64,000 nucleotides of DNA, taken from positions 1,178,001 to 1,242,000 of the forward strand of contig NZ_JAQTHU010000001.1 in NCBI RefSeq assembly GCF_029433255.1, given 5' to 3'. The notes beneath the pieces were generated by a model, which was not told where the DNA came from, ran no database searches, and saw only the letters and a list, made by a program, of their open reading frames with translations. Of the stretch, positions 1 to 9,120 are shown piece by piece. This stretch comes from Lactobacillus sp. ESL0791 (GTDB taxonomy: Bacteria > Bacillota > Bacilli > Lactobacillales > Lactobacillaceae). A program made the translations under genes and the position numbers. Numbering within the stretch: position 1 is the first letter of the stretch; the number at the start of each line of letters is the position of its first letter.

Positions 1-2664
1 CTTTGCACGCAGCGGCGTCCCCTTTAAAGATTGGTGCCAATTGGCAGCGACCTTGGAAGTGGTGTGGTCAAGACAGGTAAACAGGTACTGGTTAAAAGGA
101 TCATTCATTAACTGGGCGTACTGCCCTTCCGCCTTCATTTTTTCGCGGGCACTTTGCAGGAGTAATTCCAGTTCCCGCTGATTAATTTCCGCTAAATCTA
201 ATTTCTTGGAGTTGAGCTCTTTAACCAGCCGGTCAAAGGTTTCGTGAAAATAATTACCGGCCTGGATCACGTCAAATTCATTTTCAAAGCGTTTGCGTAA
301 ACGCAAGCCGTAGTTTAGGAAGTATTCATAGGAATTTTGGTAATAAGTCTCCAACTGAGAAACCGACGCATTCAGATTTGGTCCGTACAGTAGCTGAGCT
401 AGTTCTTGACCAATGTCTTCCGGCTGGTTATCAAACTGCTGCCCCTGAAGCACCGTTTCTGTTTTAGCTGGTAAATATTCTTGCGTTAATTTCAATAGCG
501 ACTTAGTTGCACCTTGAGTTGCCTTATCTAAATAAACAATGTAACCTAGGCTGGCATTAGGATTGGTCACAAATGATAAAATCTCCTGCGCTTTTTCTGG
601 TAAATCGTGCTGGGTAAATTCTGGCGCGCCCCAATTTTTTAATTGTTCATAATAAATTGACGGCTCAAGCTGCTCATTTGCGGCGTTTAAGACGGGATAG
701 GAAAGATAGACCCGGTCATGAGCCAAGGACAAAGAGATGCCAAACTGGTAATTTTGGTCGAGGTTATTTAGCTGCTGCTGGTCTTCAAGGTATGATTCTT
801 CCCCAAAGTTTCCGGCTAATTGCTGCAAGTTTTCCGTAGAAAAAAAGCTGGGCGTTTTCTGAACAGCTGGTAAATTGTTAGCGGTTGCCCCGATAATGAA
901 CACCTGCTTGTAGCTGTCAGACTGAATCATACCCATCTCAGATAGGTTAACGGCATCGAGCGTCGACGGAATCTGGGAAAAAGTTGCTTCTTTGAAACCA
1001 TTGACAAGCATTGTAAAAAAGCCCGCAGCGGAAAACTCATCCGGATTAATCAACAGGTAATCTTTTAATAAATTGAGCAGCAAATCCCAAACCTGTTCTG
1101 GCTGTTCGGCTTGCTGCAGATCGCCCTGATCATTTGCTTCATGTCGCCAGTGGTCTAACTGCTTGGTAATGCCGTTAGCAGTTAAAAATTTAAAAAAGCT
1201 GGTGATCGCCTTTTGACTGTCAGTTTCAGCCTTAATTTGCTTAAGCAAAGCAGAAATTTTGCTAACAAAATAATTTTTTAATTTGTTGATCCGGGCAATC
1301 TCTCCCGGCATCTTGTCCAGGCGGATGACATTGGCATCAAGATAATCTGTTAATTCCCGTTTCCATAAATGATGGTTAATCCCGTGCGCTAGAACAAAAT
1401 TCTCCAACTCATCGACATCGTGCACGTAGGCCGCTTCATCCTTATACCAGCCCGGAATCAGCAAGTGGGTTTTCATGATTGCCAGTAAGTTTTGTGTCTG
1501 TAGCGGCTTAGCCAGCAGCTGGGCAATATTTTCAATTAATACTACCAGGGGATGGTACTTCATTTCCTGTTGCAAATCGTTAAAAAACGGAATCCCATTC
1601 TGACGCAAAATCGGGGTCAAGTAAGTTTCGTATTCTTGCAGATTAGGAGCTAAGACCAAGAAATCACGGTAGCGATAATGCTGAAAAACTACCTGCTGAT
1701 AAATTGTATGCGCGACAAAATAAGCTTCCGCATAACGCGAATCGGCTTTGACCAGCTGAACCTGCTTTAACTCATCAACATGACTGATGGTTCCGGTCCA
1801 CAAGGAATTAAGCAGCTCATGGGCATCCTGCTTGGCACTTACCGGCAGCGAAGCCGTTTGGTAAGCAATTCCCTGCCCCTTAAGATAACGTAACAAACTG
1901 CTGATTGTTTGCTGAATGACAAAATCATAGTCACCCTCCTGGGCTTGCGGATCAAGCTGCCCGAGTTTAGTTTTGAAAGCAAGAGTCACATTTTTTGCTC
2001 GTTTCATAAGTAATTTAATAGTTAGACTTTCTTGCAGCGTGAAGTGGGAAAAATCACTAAAGAAAAAACTTTTGTTTTGCAGATCAGTTTTGCTGGCCAG
2101 CAGCTTGTTAAGTTCCAGCTGAACCTCATTTTTAGTCGAAAACTTGTTTGTAATGTTTGCAATGAAGGCATCATAAATAATCCGCAAATCATGGACCTTA
2201 TTTTTAGTTTCCAAATCTAAGTTGGTCTCATCAATTTCATCTAGATCAAGGTTGCCTTCTCGCACCTGCAAAATCGTTGAATAAAGCTGCTTAACTAATC
2301 CGGAATTTATCTTGGTTGTTTTAAAGAGCAGCAATTCGTCCTGTTTTTGCGCAATAATTTTGGCTAAAAGCATGGCGGCCGCCGCATCATCAAGCTGTGT
2401 CGGCAGACCCGTCTCTGCATCTTTTAGAAAATACCAGGCAAGCCGGGAAAACGACAAGACCTGCAGATTCTTAACCGAAGCCGTAACTTTGTGGCTATCG
2501 ATTACCAACTTATTTATTGCCCGCACTTCTGTGGTAAACTTAATATGATTAGGAACAATGACAAAAGTTTCCTGTTCTGGGTGTTGCTGATAATTTTTAG
2601 TTGCTTCTTCCAGAATCTTTTCTTGTAACGGGTCGGTTTGCCGGCCCAGCAAAATGTTGATCAT
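1..2664 (-). CDS. rexB: ATP-dependent helicase/nuclease subunit B (RexB/AddB type), 5' part
   Basis: The reading frame is open from the ATG at 2664 to the window edge (888 codons), so the C-terminal nuclease and iron-sulphur region lies outside. RexB pairs with RexA to process double-strand DNA ends for recombination. The N-terminus ([17 protein letters not shown]) aligns with the place where Bacillus AddB has a Walker A loop, but no GKT is present, as expected for the lactobacillus/streptococcus RexB subfamily. An AGGAG at 2676-2680 sits 11 bases before the start. It is transcribed divergently from the mevalonate operon; rexA would be expected beyond the left edge. Frame and family are secure; the full length is not visible. 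Confidence 0.9.
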   Translation of the reverse strand, partial: MINILLGRQTDPLQEKILEEATKNYQQHPEQETFVIVPNHIKFTTEVRAINKLVIDSHKVTASVKNLQVLSFSRLAWYFLKDAETGLPTQLDDAAAAMLLAKIIAQKQDELLLFKTTKINSGLVKQLYSTILQVREGNLDLDEIDETNLDLETKNKVHDLRIIYDAFIANITNKFSTKNEVQLELNKLLASKTDLQNKSFFFSDFSHFTLQESLTIKLLMKRAKNVTLAFKTKLGQLDPQAQEGDYDFVIQQTISSLLRYLKGQGIAYQTASLPVSAKQDAHELLNSLWTGTISHVDELKQVQLVKADSRYAEAYFVAHTIYQQVVFQHYRYRDFLVLAPNLQEYETYLTPILRQNGIPFFNDLQQEMKYHPLVVLIENIAQLLAKPLQTQNLLAIMKTHLLIPGWYKDEAAYVHDVDELENFVLAHGINHHLWKRELTDYLDANVIRLDKMPGEIARINKLKNYFVSKISALLKQIKAETDSQKAITSFFKFLTANGITKQLDHWRHEANDQGDLQQAEQPEQVWDLLLNLLKDYLLINPDEFSAAGFFTMLVNGFKEATFSQIPSTLDAVNLSEMGMIQSDSYKQVFIIGATANNLPAVQKTPSFFSTENLQQLAGNFGEESYLEDQQQLNNLDQNYQFGISLSLAHDRVYLSYPVLNAANEQLEPSIYYEQLKNWGAPEFTQHDLPEKAQEILSFVTNPNASLGYIVYLDKATQGATKSLLKLTQEYLPAKTETVLQGQQFDNQPEDIGQELAQLLYGPNLNASVSQLETYYQNSYEYFLNYGLRLRKRFENEFDVIQAGNYFHETFDRLVKELNSKKLDLAEINQRELELLLQSAREKMKAEGQYAQLMNDPFNQYLFTCLDHTTSKVAANWHQSLKGTPLRAK

Positions 2665-2687
2665 TAGTTAGTAAACTCCTTATGCAT

Positions 2688-2715
2688 ATTTTAGCATAGG
2701 GACTTTTAATGTTAA
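2688..2715 (-). promoter_or_regulatory. Predicted rexB promoter
   Basis: On the minus strand TTAACA (2710-2715) is followed after 16 bases by TAAAAT (2688-2693), with TGC just before the -10 box (extended -10). It lies in the 69-base gap shared with the divergent mevalonate operon. Confidence 0.5.
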
Positions 2716-2733
2716 AAATTAAGGATAAGGATC

Positions 2734-3642
2734 ATGAAAAGTAGTTACACGGCGCATGGCAAAGTGATTTTAATCGGTGAGCATTCGGTTGTCTATGGTT
2801 ATGATGCACTGGCGCTGCCGATTAAGGCCCTGCACATCATAACTACGGTTGAACCCGCACAGGAAATATGGATGGATACCGCAAAATACCGCGGGCCATT
2901 TTTTGCGGCCCCAGCAGAATATGATGGCTTGAAATATGTTGTTAAAACATTGTTGGCAAAAACTGCAGGACAGGAAAAAGTAAAAATAACTTACACGGGC
3001 GAAATTCCCATTGAACGAGGTCTGGGCTCCAGTGCCACTGTTGCCCTAGGTACAACTAAGGCAATGAATGACTACTTTGGTCTAGGACTTGAGACGGACG
3101 AAGTCATGACAATTACCAACCATGCGGAAATGATTAATCATGGTAAAGCTTCCGGACTTGATGCTGCAACCGTTAATTCTGACCACCTCGTCTTTTTCAA
3201 CAAAAAAACCGGCGCAAAAGAAATTGCCGCAAAGCTGGGCGCAACTCTATTAATTATGGATACTGGTGAACTGGGCAGTACCAAACAGGCTGTTAACCAA
3301 GTTCACGATCTGCTGCAGACTAATCCCGTTGCCAAAGGTCAACTTCATGAGCTCGGCACTTTAGCAGATGAAGCCAAAGAAGAATGGTTTAAGCAAAACT
3401 ACGGAAAAATTGGCCAAATTTTTACCAAGGCAGAAACAATTTTACGCTCGTTTAACCTTGCGACACCGAAAATTAATCAGCTTGAAAAGCTTGCGTTAGA
3501 AAACGGCGCTTTGGGCTACAAACTGTCAGGCAGCGGCCTGGGCGGAATTGTTATTGCCTTGTGTGATAAGGCAGTAACTGCCGAAAAGATTGCTCAAAGC
3601 AGCAAAGACCTAATTAGTAACTATTGGATCGAGGAAATTTAA
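2734..3642 (+). CDS. mvk: Mevalonate kinase
   Basis: Phosphorylates mevalonate to 5-phosphomevalonate, the first step of the operon. It is a 302-residue GHMP kinase with all three family motifs: GKVILIGEHSVVYG (residues 9-22), the ATP loop ERGLGSSAT (94-102) and KLSGSGLGG (about 263-271). The likely catalytic Asp is in KASGLDAAT near residue 143. AAGGA at 2721-2725 precedes the ATG by 8 bases. Its stop overlaps the mvaD start by one base (TAATG), which suggests translational coupling. Length and motifs are normal for the bacterial enzyme. Confidence 0.97.
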   Translation: MKSSYTAHGKVILIGEHSVVYGYDALALPIKALHIITTVEPAQEIWMDTAKYRGPFFAAPAEYDGLKYVVKTLLAKTAGQEKVKITYTGEIPIERGLGSSATVALGTTKAMNDYFGLGLETDEVMTITNHAEMINHGKASGLDAATVNSDHLVFFNKKTGAKEIAAKLGATLLIMDTGELGSTKQAVNQVHDLLQTNPVAKGQLHELGTLADEAKEEWFKQNYGKIGQIFTKAETILRSFNLATPKINQLEKLALENGALGYKLSGSGLGGIVIALCDKAVTAEKIAQSSKDLISNYWIEEI

Positions 3643-4604
3643 TGAACCAAACCGTACGCGCTCACACAAATATTGCTTTAATTAAATACTGGGGCAAAAA
3701 AGATGATCAGCTGCGGCTGCCCTTAATGTCAAGTTTGTCAATGACGCTGGATAAGTTTTATACGGACACAAGGATTGAACAATCCGCAACAGGCAATGCT
3801 TTTTACCTTAATAATATAAAACAGCCGGGAAAAAGTGCGGACCGGGTCTTTGCTTACCTGAAATTATTGCAGGAAAAATTTGCTGTTTCGGGAAATCTAG
3901 CAATTTACTCAACCAACCACGTGCCGACGGCGGCCGGGCTTGCCTCTTCTAGTTCTGCCTTTGCAGCTTTAGCCGGCGCTTTTTGTGACTGCTATGGTAT
4001 TACTGTTAACAAAAAGGAATTGTCAATTTTGGCAAGAATGGGTTCGGGGTCAGCTAGTCGGTCCGTTTACGGCGGTTTTGCCATTTGGCAAAAAGGCAGC
4101 AATAGCAGTGATTCATATGCATACGCACTTGATGAAACTCCCACACTTGATTTGCACCTTCTGGTAATTGAGCTTGATCAGATGCCTAAGAAATTGTCTT
4201 CAACTGCCGGGATGAAGGCAGCACAAACCTCGCCCTTTTTTACGCCCTGGATTGAACGCAATGAAGATGAGCTAAATGCAATGATTGCCGCAATTAAGCA
4301 GCAGGACTTTTCCACAATCGGAAAAATTGCGGAACTTAATGCTAGTGAAATGCATGCCGTCAACTTGACAGCACAGCCGGGCTTTACCTATTTTGAGCCG
4401 GCAACAATTGCCGCAATTAACTTAGTACATACTTTACGTGCCCAAGGAATCGAATGTTATTATACAATTGATGCGGGTCCCAACTTGAAAATTTTGTGTC
4501 AGTTAAGAAATGTAAAAGAAATTACGAAAGAGTTTGAGACTAAATTTAAGAATGTTAATATAATAGATGCAACTTTTGGTTCAGGTATTTCCTACCTAAA
4601 TTAA
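3642..4604 (+). CDS. mvaD: Diphosphomevalonate decarboxylase
   Basis: ATP-dependent decarboxylation of 5-diphosphomevalonate to isopentenyl diphosphate. It is 320 residues from the ATG at 3642. A longer frame opens with TTG at 3624 but lies inside mvk and has no ribosome site of its own, whereas GAGGAAA at 3631-3637 serves the ATG. Family motifs: AHTNIALIKYWGKKD (7-21), the ATP loop PTAAGLASSSSAFAAL (95-110) and the catalytic Asp in DAGPNLKIL (about 277). It overlaps mvk by one base. Only about 40 bases separate it from pmvk, with no terminator seen. Confidence 0.97.
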   Translation: MNQTVRAHTNIALIKYWGKKDDQLRLPLMSSLSMTLDKFYTDTRIEQSATGNAFYLNNIKQPGKSADRVFAYLKLLQEKFAVSGNLAIYSTNHVPTAAGLASSSSAFAALAGAFCDCYGITVNKKELSILARMGSGSASRSVYGGFAIWQKGSNSSDSYAYALDETPTLDLHLLVIELDQMPKKLSSTAGMKAAQTSPFFTPWIERNEDELNAMIAAIKQQDFSTIGKIAELNASEMHAVNLTAQPGFTYFEPATIAAINLVHTLRAQGIECYYTIDAGPNLKILCQLRNVKEITKEFETKFKNVNIIDATFGSGISYLN

Positions 4605-4643
4605 TGGCTGTAATAGCTTAATAGATTAGAGGATTAAATTCTT

Positions 4644-5729
4644 TTGATAACAGAACAAGCCCCGGGTAAATTATATATTGCTGGCGAGTATGCGGTTTTA
4701 GAACAAGACTGCCCCGCTATTTTAGTGGCAATTGACCAATTTATTCGGGTTTCAATTACTAAAAGCAAAACCGGTACCGGTTTAATTCATTCAAAGCAGT
4801 ATTCACAGGATTCCATCCATTGGGTGCGCAAGGGTTATAAAATGGTAATTGATAACCGTGACAACCCCTTTGAATATATCTTGGCGGCGATTTCGTATAC
4901 GGAACGATTCTGTATTGAGCAGAACATTAAAATGAAGGTTTATGATTTGCATATCAATTCCGACCTTGATTCTGCCGATGGTAAAAAATATGGTCTGGGT
5001 TCAAGCGCAGCGGTAACCGTGGCAACGGTTAAAGCAATTTTACGTTTTTATCAGGTGGCTTTTACCAATGAGTTAGTTTATAAGTTATCTGCCATTGCCC
5101 ATTATTCAGTTCAAGGAAACGGTTCGGCTGGCGACATTGCTGCCAGCGTTTACGGTGGCTGGCTGGCTTACCAGACCTTTGATAAAAAATGGTTAAAAAG
5201 GGAACTCGCTGCTAAGTCATTATCTGCGGTGGTTGCCGAAGCGTGGCCGGGGCTGAAAATTGAATTGTTAACTCCGCCCGAAGGGATGAAGTTAATCATC
5301 GGCTGGAGTCAAAAGCCAGCGTCAACGTCACAATTAGTTGATGAAACCAATGCCAATAAAGCCGCTTTGAACGGTGAATATAAAAAGTTCTTGGTTGCTT
5401 CTAAAAAGTGTGTGCTGGACATGGTCACTGGATTTGAAGAAAACAACATTTCCCTAATTAAGCAGCAGATTGCGGTTAACCGGAAGTTATTGCAGCATTT
5501 TGCCCAGATTAACCAAATTGCAATCGAAATTCCCCGCTTGTCAAAATTAATTCAAATTGCGGAGGATTTCGGTTGTGCAGCGAAAACTTCTGGTGCCGGC
5601 AATGGCGACTGCGGCATCGTGATCACAGATAACCAGACTGATATTGCGGCGCTTGAGGCCGAATGGCGCAAGCATGAAATTTTGCCTCTCAATTTTCATG
5701 TTCATCAAGTTGCCCGCTTGCAAAAATAG
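4644..5729 (+). CDS. Phosphomevalonate kinase
   Basis: Converts 5-phosphomevalonate to the diphosphate. It is a 361-residue GHMP kinase with APGKLYIAGEYAVLE at the N-terminus, the ATP loop KKYGLGSSAAVTVAT in the middle and KTSGAGNGDCGI near the C-terminus, matching the bacterial phosphomevalonate kinase family. The start is TTG at 4644, the only initiator with a ribosome site (GAGG at 4629-4632) and with the GHMP motif correctly placed. It is third in the mevalonate operon and 8 bases before fni. Note that the pathway step order differs from the gene order. Confidence 0.94.
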   Translation: MITEQAPGKLYIAGEYAVLEQDCPAILVAIDQFIRVSITKSKTGTGLIHSKQYSQDSIHWVRKGYKMVIDNRDNPFEYILAAISYTERFCIEQNIKMKVYDLHINSDLDSADGKKYGLGSSAAVTVATVKAILRFYQVAFTNELVYKLSAIAHYSVQGNGSAGDIAASVYGGWLAYQTFDKKWLKRELAAKSLSAVVAEAWPGLKIELLTPPEGMKLIIGWSQKPASTSQLVDETNANKAALNGEYKKFLVASKKCVLDMVTGFEENNISLIKQQIAVNRKLLQHFAQINQIAIEIPRLSKLIQIAEDFGCAAKTSGAGNGDCGIVITDNQTDIAALEAEWRKHEILPLNFHVHQVARLQK

Positions 5730-5737
5730 AGGAAAAA

Positions 5738-6754
5738 ATGTCAATTCGTTCAAAGAGAAAAGAAGAACATTTAGCATTGGCGCAAAAATTCTTTGCCGAA
5801 CCAAGGCAAAATAGTTTTGACCAAATGCATTTGGTCAGGCCAAGCTTGCCCGAAAGCAAAGTTGATCCTGCAGCAATTAAAACTACCATGTTTGGCAAAG
5901 AACTTGCTACCCCCTTTTTCATCAATGCAATGACCGGCGGCTCAAGAAAGTCTTACAAAATTAATCAAAGTTTGGGGCGGATTACCGCTAAAACCAGCAT
6001 AGCTTTAGCACTGGGCTCGGCAAGCATCCTAATTAAGGAACATGAACAGCTGGAAAGTTTTTTGGTTGCCCGTGAAGAAAATCCAACAGGCGTGATTATT
6101 GCTAACTGCAATGCTAAGACAACGCCGCAAGATGCACAAAAAATAGTCAGTGAATTGCAGGCCGATGCGCTGCAAATTCATCTCAATACCGTGCAGGAAA
6201 TTGCCATGCCTGAAGGTGAACGCGATTTTCGTTATTTGGATAATTTAAGAAGGCTGCGGCAAAAGATTACGGTGCCGATCATCATCAAGGAAGTCGGTTT
6301 TGGCCTGGATCAGGCGACGATTAATTTACTGAAAAATGAAGAATTCACCCTTTTTGATATTGCTGGCAGCGGTGGTACCAATTTTGCTCAGATTGAAAAT
6401 GCCCGCAACCAAAGTGATGTCTCCTACCTTGAAGATTTAGGATTGCCTACTGTCATTTCTGCAATGATGGCACGAAAAGAAAATGTCGACTTCATCGTTT
6501 CTGGCGGTGTGCGCAATCCGTTAGATGCTTTCAAAGGGCTGTGCTTAGGTGGTAAATACGTTGGTATTTCAAATGTTTTCTTGCAGGCCTTAATGCAAAA
6601 CGGTGAGGACTACCTCTTGCAAATGATTAAAAATTGGCAGAATGAATTAGCAGCATTGTTGGCAATTTTTGGACAAGCTGATTTGCAATCTGTCACGTTA
6701 ATCAAGCAATATTTTGATTTGCCGCTTAAAAATTTAATTGAGCAATTGATATAA
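5738..6754 (+). CDS. fni: Type 2 isopentenyl-diphosphate delta-isomerase (FMN-dependent)
   Basis: Interconverts isopentenyl and dimethylallyl diphosphates using reduced FMN and NADPH, supplying undecaprenol synthesis. It is 338 residues with a TIM-barrel layout: TPFFINAMTGGS near the N-terminus, ALGSAS, IIKEVGFGL, AGSGGTNFA, and the phosphate-binding SGGVRNPLDAFKGLCLG near the C-terminus. GAGGAAAAA directly precedes the ATG. It is the last gene of the mevalonate operon and is followed by a strong terminator. Confidence 0.96.
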   Translation: MSIRSKRKEEHLALAQKFFAEPRQNSFDQMHLVRPSLPESKVDPAAIKTTMFGKELATPFFINAMTGGSRKSYKINQSLGRITAKTSIALALGSASILIKEHEQLESFLVAREENPTGVIIANCNAKTTPQDAQKIVSELQADALQIHLNTVQEIAMPEGERDFRYLDNLRRLRQKITVPIIIKEVGFGLDQATINLLKNEEFTLFDIAGSGGTNFAQIENARNQSDVSYLEDLGLPTVISAMMARKENVDFIVSGGVRNPLDAFKGLCLGGKYVGISNVFLQALMQNGEDYLLQMIKNWQNELAALLAIFGQADLQSVTLIKQYFDLPLKNLIEQLI

Positions 6755-6780
6755 CTTTACATAATTATAAATATGGCAAA

Positions 6781-6817
6781 AAAGGCAAATTTACTTCTAG
6801 TGTAAATTTGCCTTTTT
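6781..6817. terminator. Bidirectional terminator after fni
   Basis: A 14-base perfect stem (AAAGGCAAATTTAC at 6781-6794 with its complement at 6802-6815) has a 7-base loop and T-runs on both strands. It can end the mevalonate operon on the plus strand and the ABC operon coming from 8937 on the minus strand. Confidence 0.85.
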
Positions 6818-6908
6818 AGTTTGCTTTTAAAATGATTATTTGTTACTTTTTGAAGAAGCTTTAATAATTTTATAGCATTTTAATTATGCTGAGTAAAGGA
6901 AAAATTAA

Positions 6909-7508
6909 TCATTCATCTTTAAGAATGCCATACTGCAGATGCAAACGGCGGTCATAATTAAGCTCATCAAGCTTGTCGTGACTGGCTACAATCACCGTTT
7001 TATTTTCCTTCTTTAAACTTTTCAGTAAAGACACAAACTGCCCGATGCTATCTTGGTCAATCCCTCGCGTTGGTTCATCAAACAAAATAATATTCTGACC
7101 CTCCATCACAGCCTGAATAATACCAACTTTTTGCCGCATACCAACTGAATATTTAGCTATCGCCTGTCGGTCATCTGGGTCAAGCTCAAATTGTTCCAGC
7201 AAGCCCCTCACCTTCTCTTCGTTGAAACGATGATTGAGATTAGCTAGAAAATGCAAATTGGTCATGGCTGATTCGTATTCCAAGAAGCCAGGATTTTCAA
7301 TCAAGGCGCCAATGACGTCTTGGTCGCCAATTGTAACGCTGCCGCTGTCAGCTTTAAGCAGGCCCGTAATAATTTTAAAAATAGTCGATTTTCCAGAACC
7401 GTTAACTCCAGAAATGTGAAGCAGTTCCCCAGTTTCAGCCGTCATGGTAACGTCACGCAAGACCTGCTTTTTGCCAAATGATTTTTTGATATTTGTGAGT
7501 TTTAACAT
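6909..7508 (-). CDS. ABC transporter ATP-binding protein
   Basis: A 199-residue ATPase with Walker A GVNGSGKS (34-41), signature YSVGMRQKVG (121-130), Walker B IILFDEP (141-147) and the H-loop ASHD. The short length and degenerate signature (SVGM, not SGGQ) are typical of ABC-2 type peptide or antimicrobial export/immunity modules. It is the third gene of a minus-strand operon after two membrane proteins (7532-8113 and 8116-8937), its presumed partners. Substrate unknown. GGGGAAAG precedes the ATG. A dyad near the operon promoter suggests control by the neighbouring Rgg-like regulators. Confidence 0.9.
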   Translation of the reverse strand: MLKLTNIKKSFGKKQVLRDVTMTAETGELLHISGVNGSGKSTIFKIITGLLKADSGSVTIGDQDVIGALIENPGFLEYESAMTNLHFLANLNHRFNEEKVRGLLEQFELDPDDRQAIAKYSVGMRQKVGIIQAVMEGQNIILFDEPTRGIDQDSIGQFVSLLKSLKKENKTVIVASHDKLDELNYDRRLHLQYGILKDE

Positions 7509-7531
7509 TTGTTTCTTTCCCCGCTACTTTC

Positions 7532-8113
7532 TTAAATATAAATATGGTGGATGGCCCGGTAAACAGGATCAAATAAAGGGCTGTACATAATTAATAGCTT
7601 AGTTTCAAGATGATAATGAATTTCCAGATTTAAAATGAGAACCAAAATTAACACTAGGTATGGATGTGGCACCTTGTAAGCACTGACTAAAATCCAGGAA
7701 AGTAAGATTAGCAGCAAGGCGTGCAAAAGAAGAATCATTGTCCCCGTGTTCGGATTTCCATTTTGAAACAGCGGTTTGCCGCTCATAAAATATGGCGCAA
7801 ATACCGCAAGCAAGAACAATAGACAGTAAACAGTTGCCAAGGTTAATAAGCAAAAAATTATTTTTTTAGTTTTTTGCCGCACAGCAACAAATAGCCGAAT
7901 CCGGCGAAAAGTTAATATTTGGTTATAAAGCGTCACCAAGAAAAACGATTGGAAATACAGAGATAAACCATTATTTCTGATATAAATCACTAACAAGTCA
8001 ATATATCGCTGATCATTGTAGGTAACCATAAGCCAGTAGCCGCCAGCAAAAGCCAAAATAGCAATTGCTAGGCCAATTAATAATAAACGGCGATAAATAC
8101 GTTTAAGCTGCAT
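7532..8113 (-). CDS. ABC transporter membrane subunit, second of the operon
   Basis: A 193-residue membrane protein starting at the ATG at 8113, with AAGGGG just upstream and 2 bases after the previous gene's stop; the frame extends to 8146 but that part lies inside the upstream gene. About five or six hydrophobic segments are visible, the first in residues 9-30. No enzymatic motif is seen. The position between a larger membrane protein and an ATPase marks it as a permease subunit. The exact family was not recognised. Confidence 0.7.
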   Translation of the reverse strand: MQLKRIYRRLLLIGLAIAILAFAGGYWLMVTYNDQRYIDLLVIYIRNNGLSLYFQSFFLVTLYNQILTFRRIRLFVAVRQKTKKIIFCLLTLATVYCLLFLLAVFAPYFMSGKPLFQNGNPNTGTMILLLHALLLILLSWILVSAYKVPHPYLVLILVLILNLEIHYHLETKLLIMYSPLFDPVYRAIHHIYI

Positions 8114-8115
8114 AA

Positions 8116-8937
8116 TTACCCCTTTCTTAGCTTTCGTTTGTACCAAATGGTGATTAAAATCGCTGCTGCTGTCGTATAAATGACAACAGCAAAGATAAAG
8201 GCCAGTGCTGGATTTAATGGCGGCAGCATATTCAAATTATGGATGCCTGGTGCCAGCAAACTAGGCAAAAATGTTGTAAACGTAAGTTGTCGCGCTAGAA
8301 GGTTTGAAGGTGCTAGTCCAACCAAAACCAGTGGTACAAACAGTAGGACCAAACCAATGATAAAGCCAATCGGCAAATAAAGGGCGGTCTTGCGAATAAA
8401 CAACCCAATGCTAAATACAAGTAATGCAAAAACGCCCCAGCCCAGCGAGCTCATCAAGACAAACATTAAAATTGTCTGCAAATCACTGGGTGAGAAATAC
8501 CATTCTAGCAGATTACTTAAGTACCCAGTATCATTTACCCTAAATTCAAACGGATGGTAAAGGCAGCTAATCAAGATAAAGTCATAAAGGCAAGTTAAAC
8601 CGGATAAGCTGGCAGCGGATAGAAAAGTTGTCAGGATTCCCTTTTTTAAAAACCGGCGATAACCAATTCGCTGCTGGACATTAATAAAGCTATTATTGTT
8701 TTTAAGATAAATGAAAATCCCTGCGCCGATAATGGTTGCCAAGATCATTTTAACCAGCCTCATGTCCATCGGTTCCCTAAATCCAAAAATCTGGACTATA
8801 AAAAATAGATAAATACATTTATGACCATCAGGAGCCGTATAACTAACATCTTTAATTGCTGCCATAACTACCCCCGCTTCAAGCAGCAGGTAGGCAATTA
8901 TAAGAAAAATAATTATTTTATTGGTCCGTTTCAGCAT
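8116..8937 (-). CDS. ABC transporter membrane subunit, first of the operon
   Basis: A 273-residue integral membrane protein with about six transmembrane segments. The stretch GYRRFLKKGILTTFLSAA after TM2 resembles the loop of ABC-2 permeases that contacts the ATPase. It is the first gene of the three-gene operon that runs away from the Rgg-like genes. AAAGGAC lies upstream of the ATG. Function is inferred from context only: probable peptide export or self-protection. Confidence 0.72.
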   Translation of the reverse strand: MLKRTNKIIIFLIIAYLLLEAGVVMAAIKDVSYTAPDGHKCIYLFFIVQIFGFREPMDMRLVKMILATIIGAGIFIYLKNNNSFINVQQRIGYRRFLKKGILTTFLSAASLSGLTCLYDFILISCLYHPFEFRVNDTGYLSNLLEWYFSPSDLQTILMFVLMSSLGWGVFALLVFSIGLFIRKTALYLPIGFIIGLVLLFVPLVLVGLAPSNLLARQLTFTTFLPSLLAPGIHNLNMLPPLNPALAFIFAVVIYTTAAAILITIWYKRKLRKG

Positions 8938-8978
8938 GTTTGTTTGTCCTTTGTTACTAATTCCTTGTTTTAATATTA

Positions 8979-9007
8979 ATTATACAGTGTGTTTTCTTCT
9001 AAAATTG
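8979..9007 (-). promoter_or_regulatory. Promoter of the divergent ABC operon, weak -35
   Basis: The minus strand carries a perfect TATAAT at 8979-8984, but about 17 bases upstream there is only a poor -35 (CAATTT, 9002-9007). A dyad sits directly upstream at 9006-9022. A good -10, a poor -35 and an adjacent dyad are the usual look of an activator-dependent promoter. Confidence 0.5.
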
Positions 9008-9022
9008 TGCAAATTAGGCACA
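9006..9022. promoter_or_regulatory. Operator-like dyad 1
   Basis: TGTGC (9006-9010) and GCACA (9018-9022) form an inverted repeat around AAATTAG. Its centre is about 42 bases upstream of the predicted start of the divergent ABC transcript. It shares the GTGCAAA-TT-GCAC pattern with the second dyad at 9086-9099. It is inferred to bind an Rgg-like regulator encoded next door. Confidence 0.5.
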
Positions 9023-9031
9023 TAATTGTTT

Positions 9032-9061
9032 TTGACAGCGCTCTACTTTAAATAGTAACAT
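9032..9061 (+). promoter_or_regulatory. Promoter of the Rgg-like gene cluster
   Basis: Perfect TTGACA (9032-9037), an 18-base spacer and TAACAT (9056-9061). It drives the first regulator and probably the second, and is flanked on both sides by the related dyads. Confidence 0.55.
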
Positions 9062-9085
9062 GCTATTAAAAACTTCCTGAAAAAA

Positions 9086-9099
9086 GTGCAAAATTGCAC
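9086..9099. promoter_or_regulatory. Operator-like dyad 2
   Basis: GTGCAA (9086-9091), two bases, then TTGCAC (9094-9099): a perfect 6-base inverted repeat about 24 bases downstream of the predicted transcript start and just before the ribosome site of the first regulator. The position fits autorepression. Confidence 0.5.
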
Positions 9100-9120
9100 A
9101 CATATTAAAAAGGAGTAATT

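Noticed and set aside
657..839. Open frame on the plus strand opposite rexB
   Set aside because: It is a shadow of the continuous rexB frame on the minus strand and has no ribosome site; the same holds for frames at 2032-2220 and 2312-2548.
9018..9107. 29-codon minus-strand frame that could be a pheromone gene next to the Rgg-like cluster
   Set aside because: It lacks a ribosome site, has no hydrophobic core of the right kind and overlaps both dyads and the promoter.
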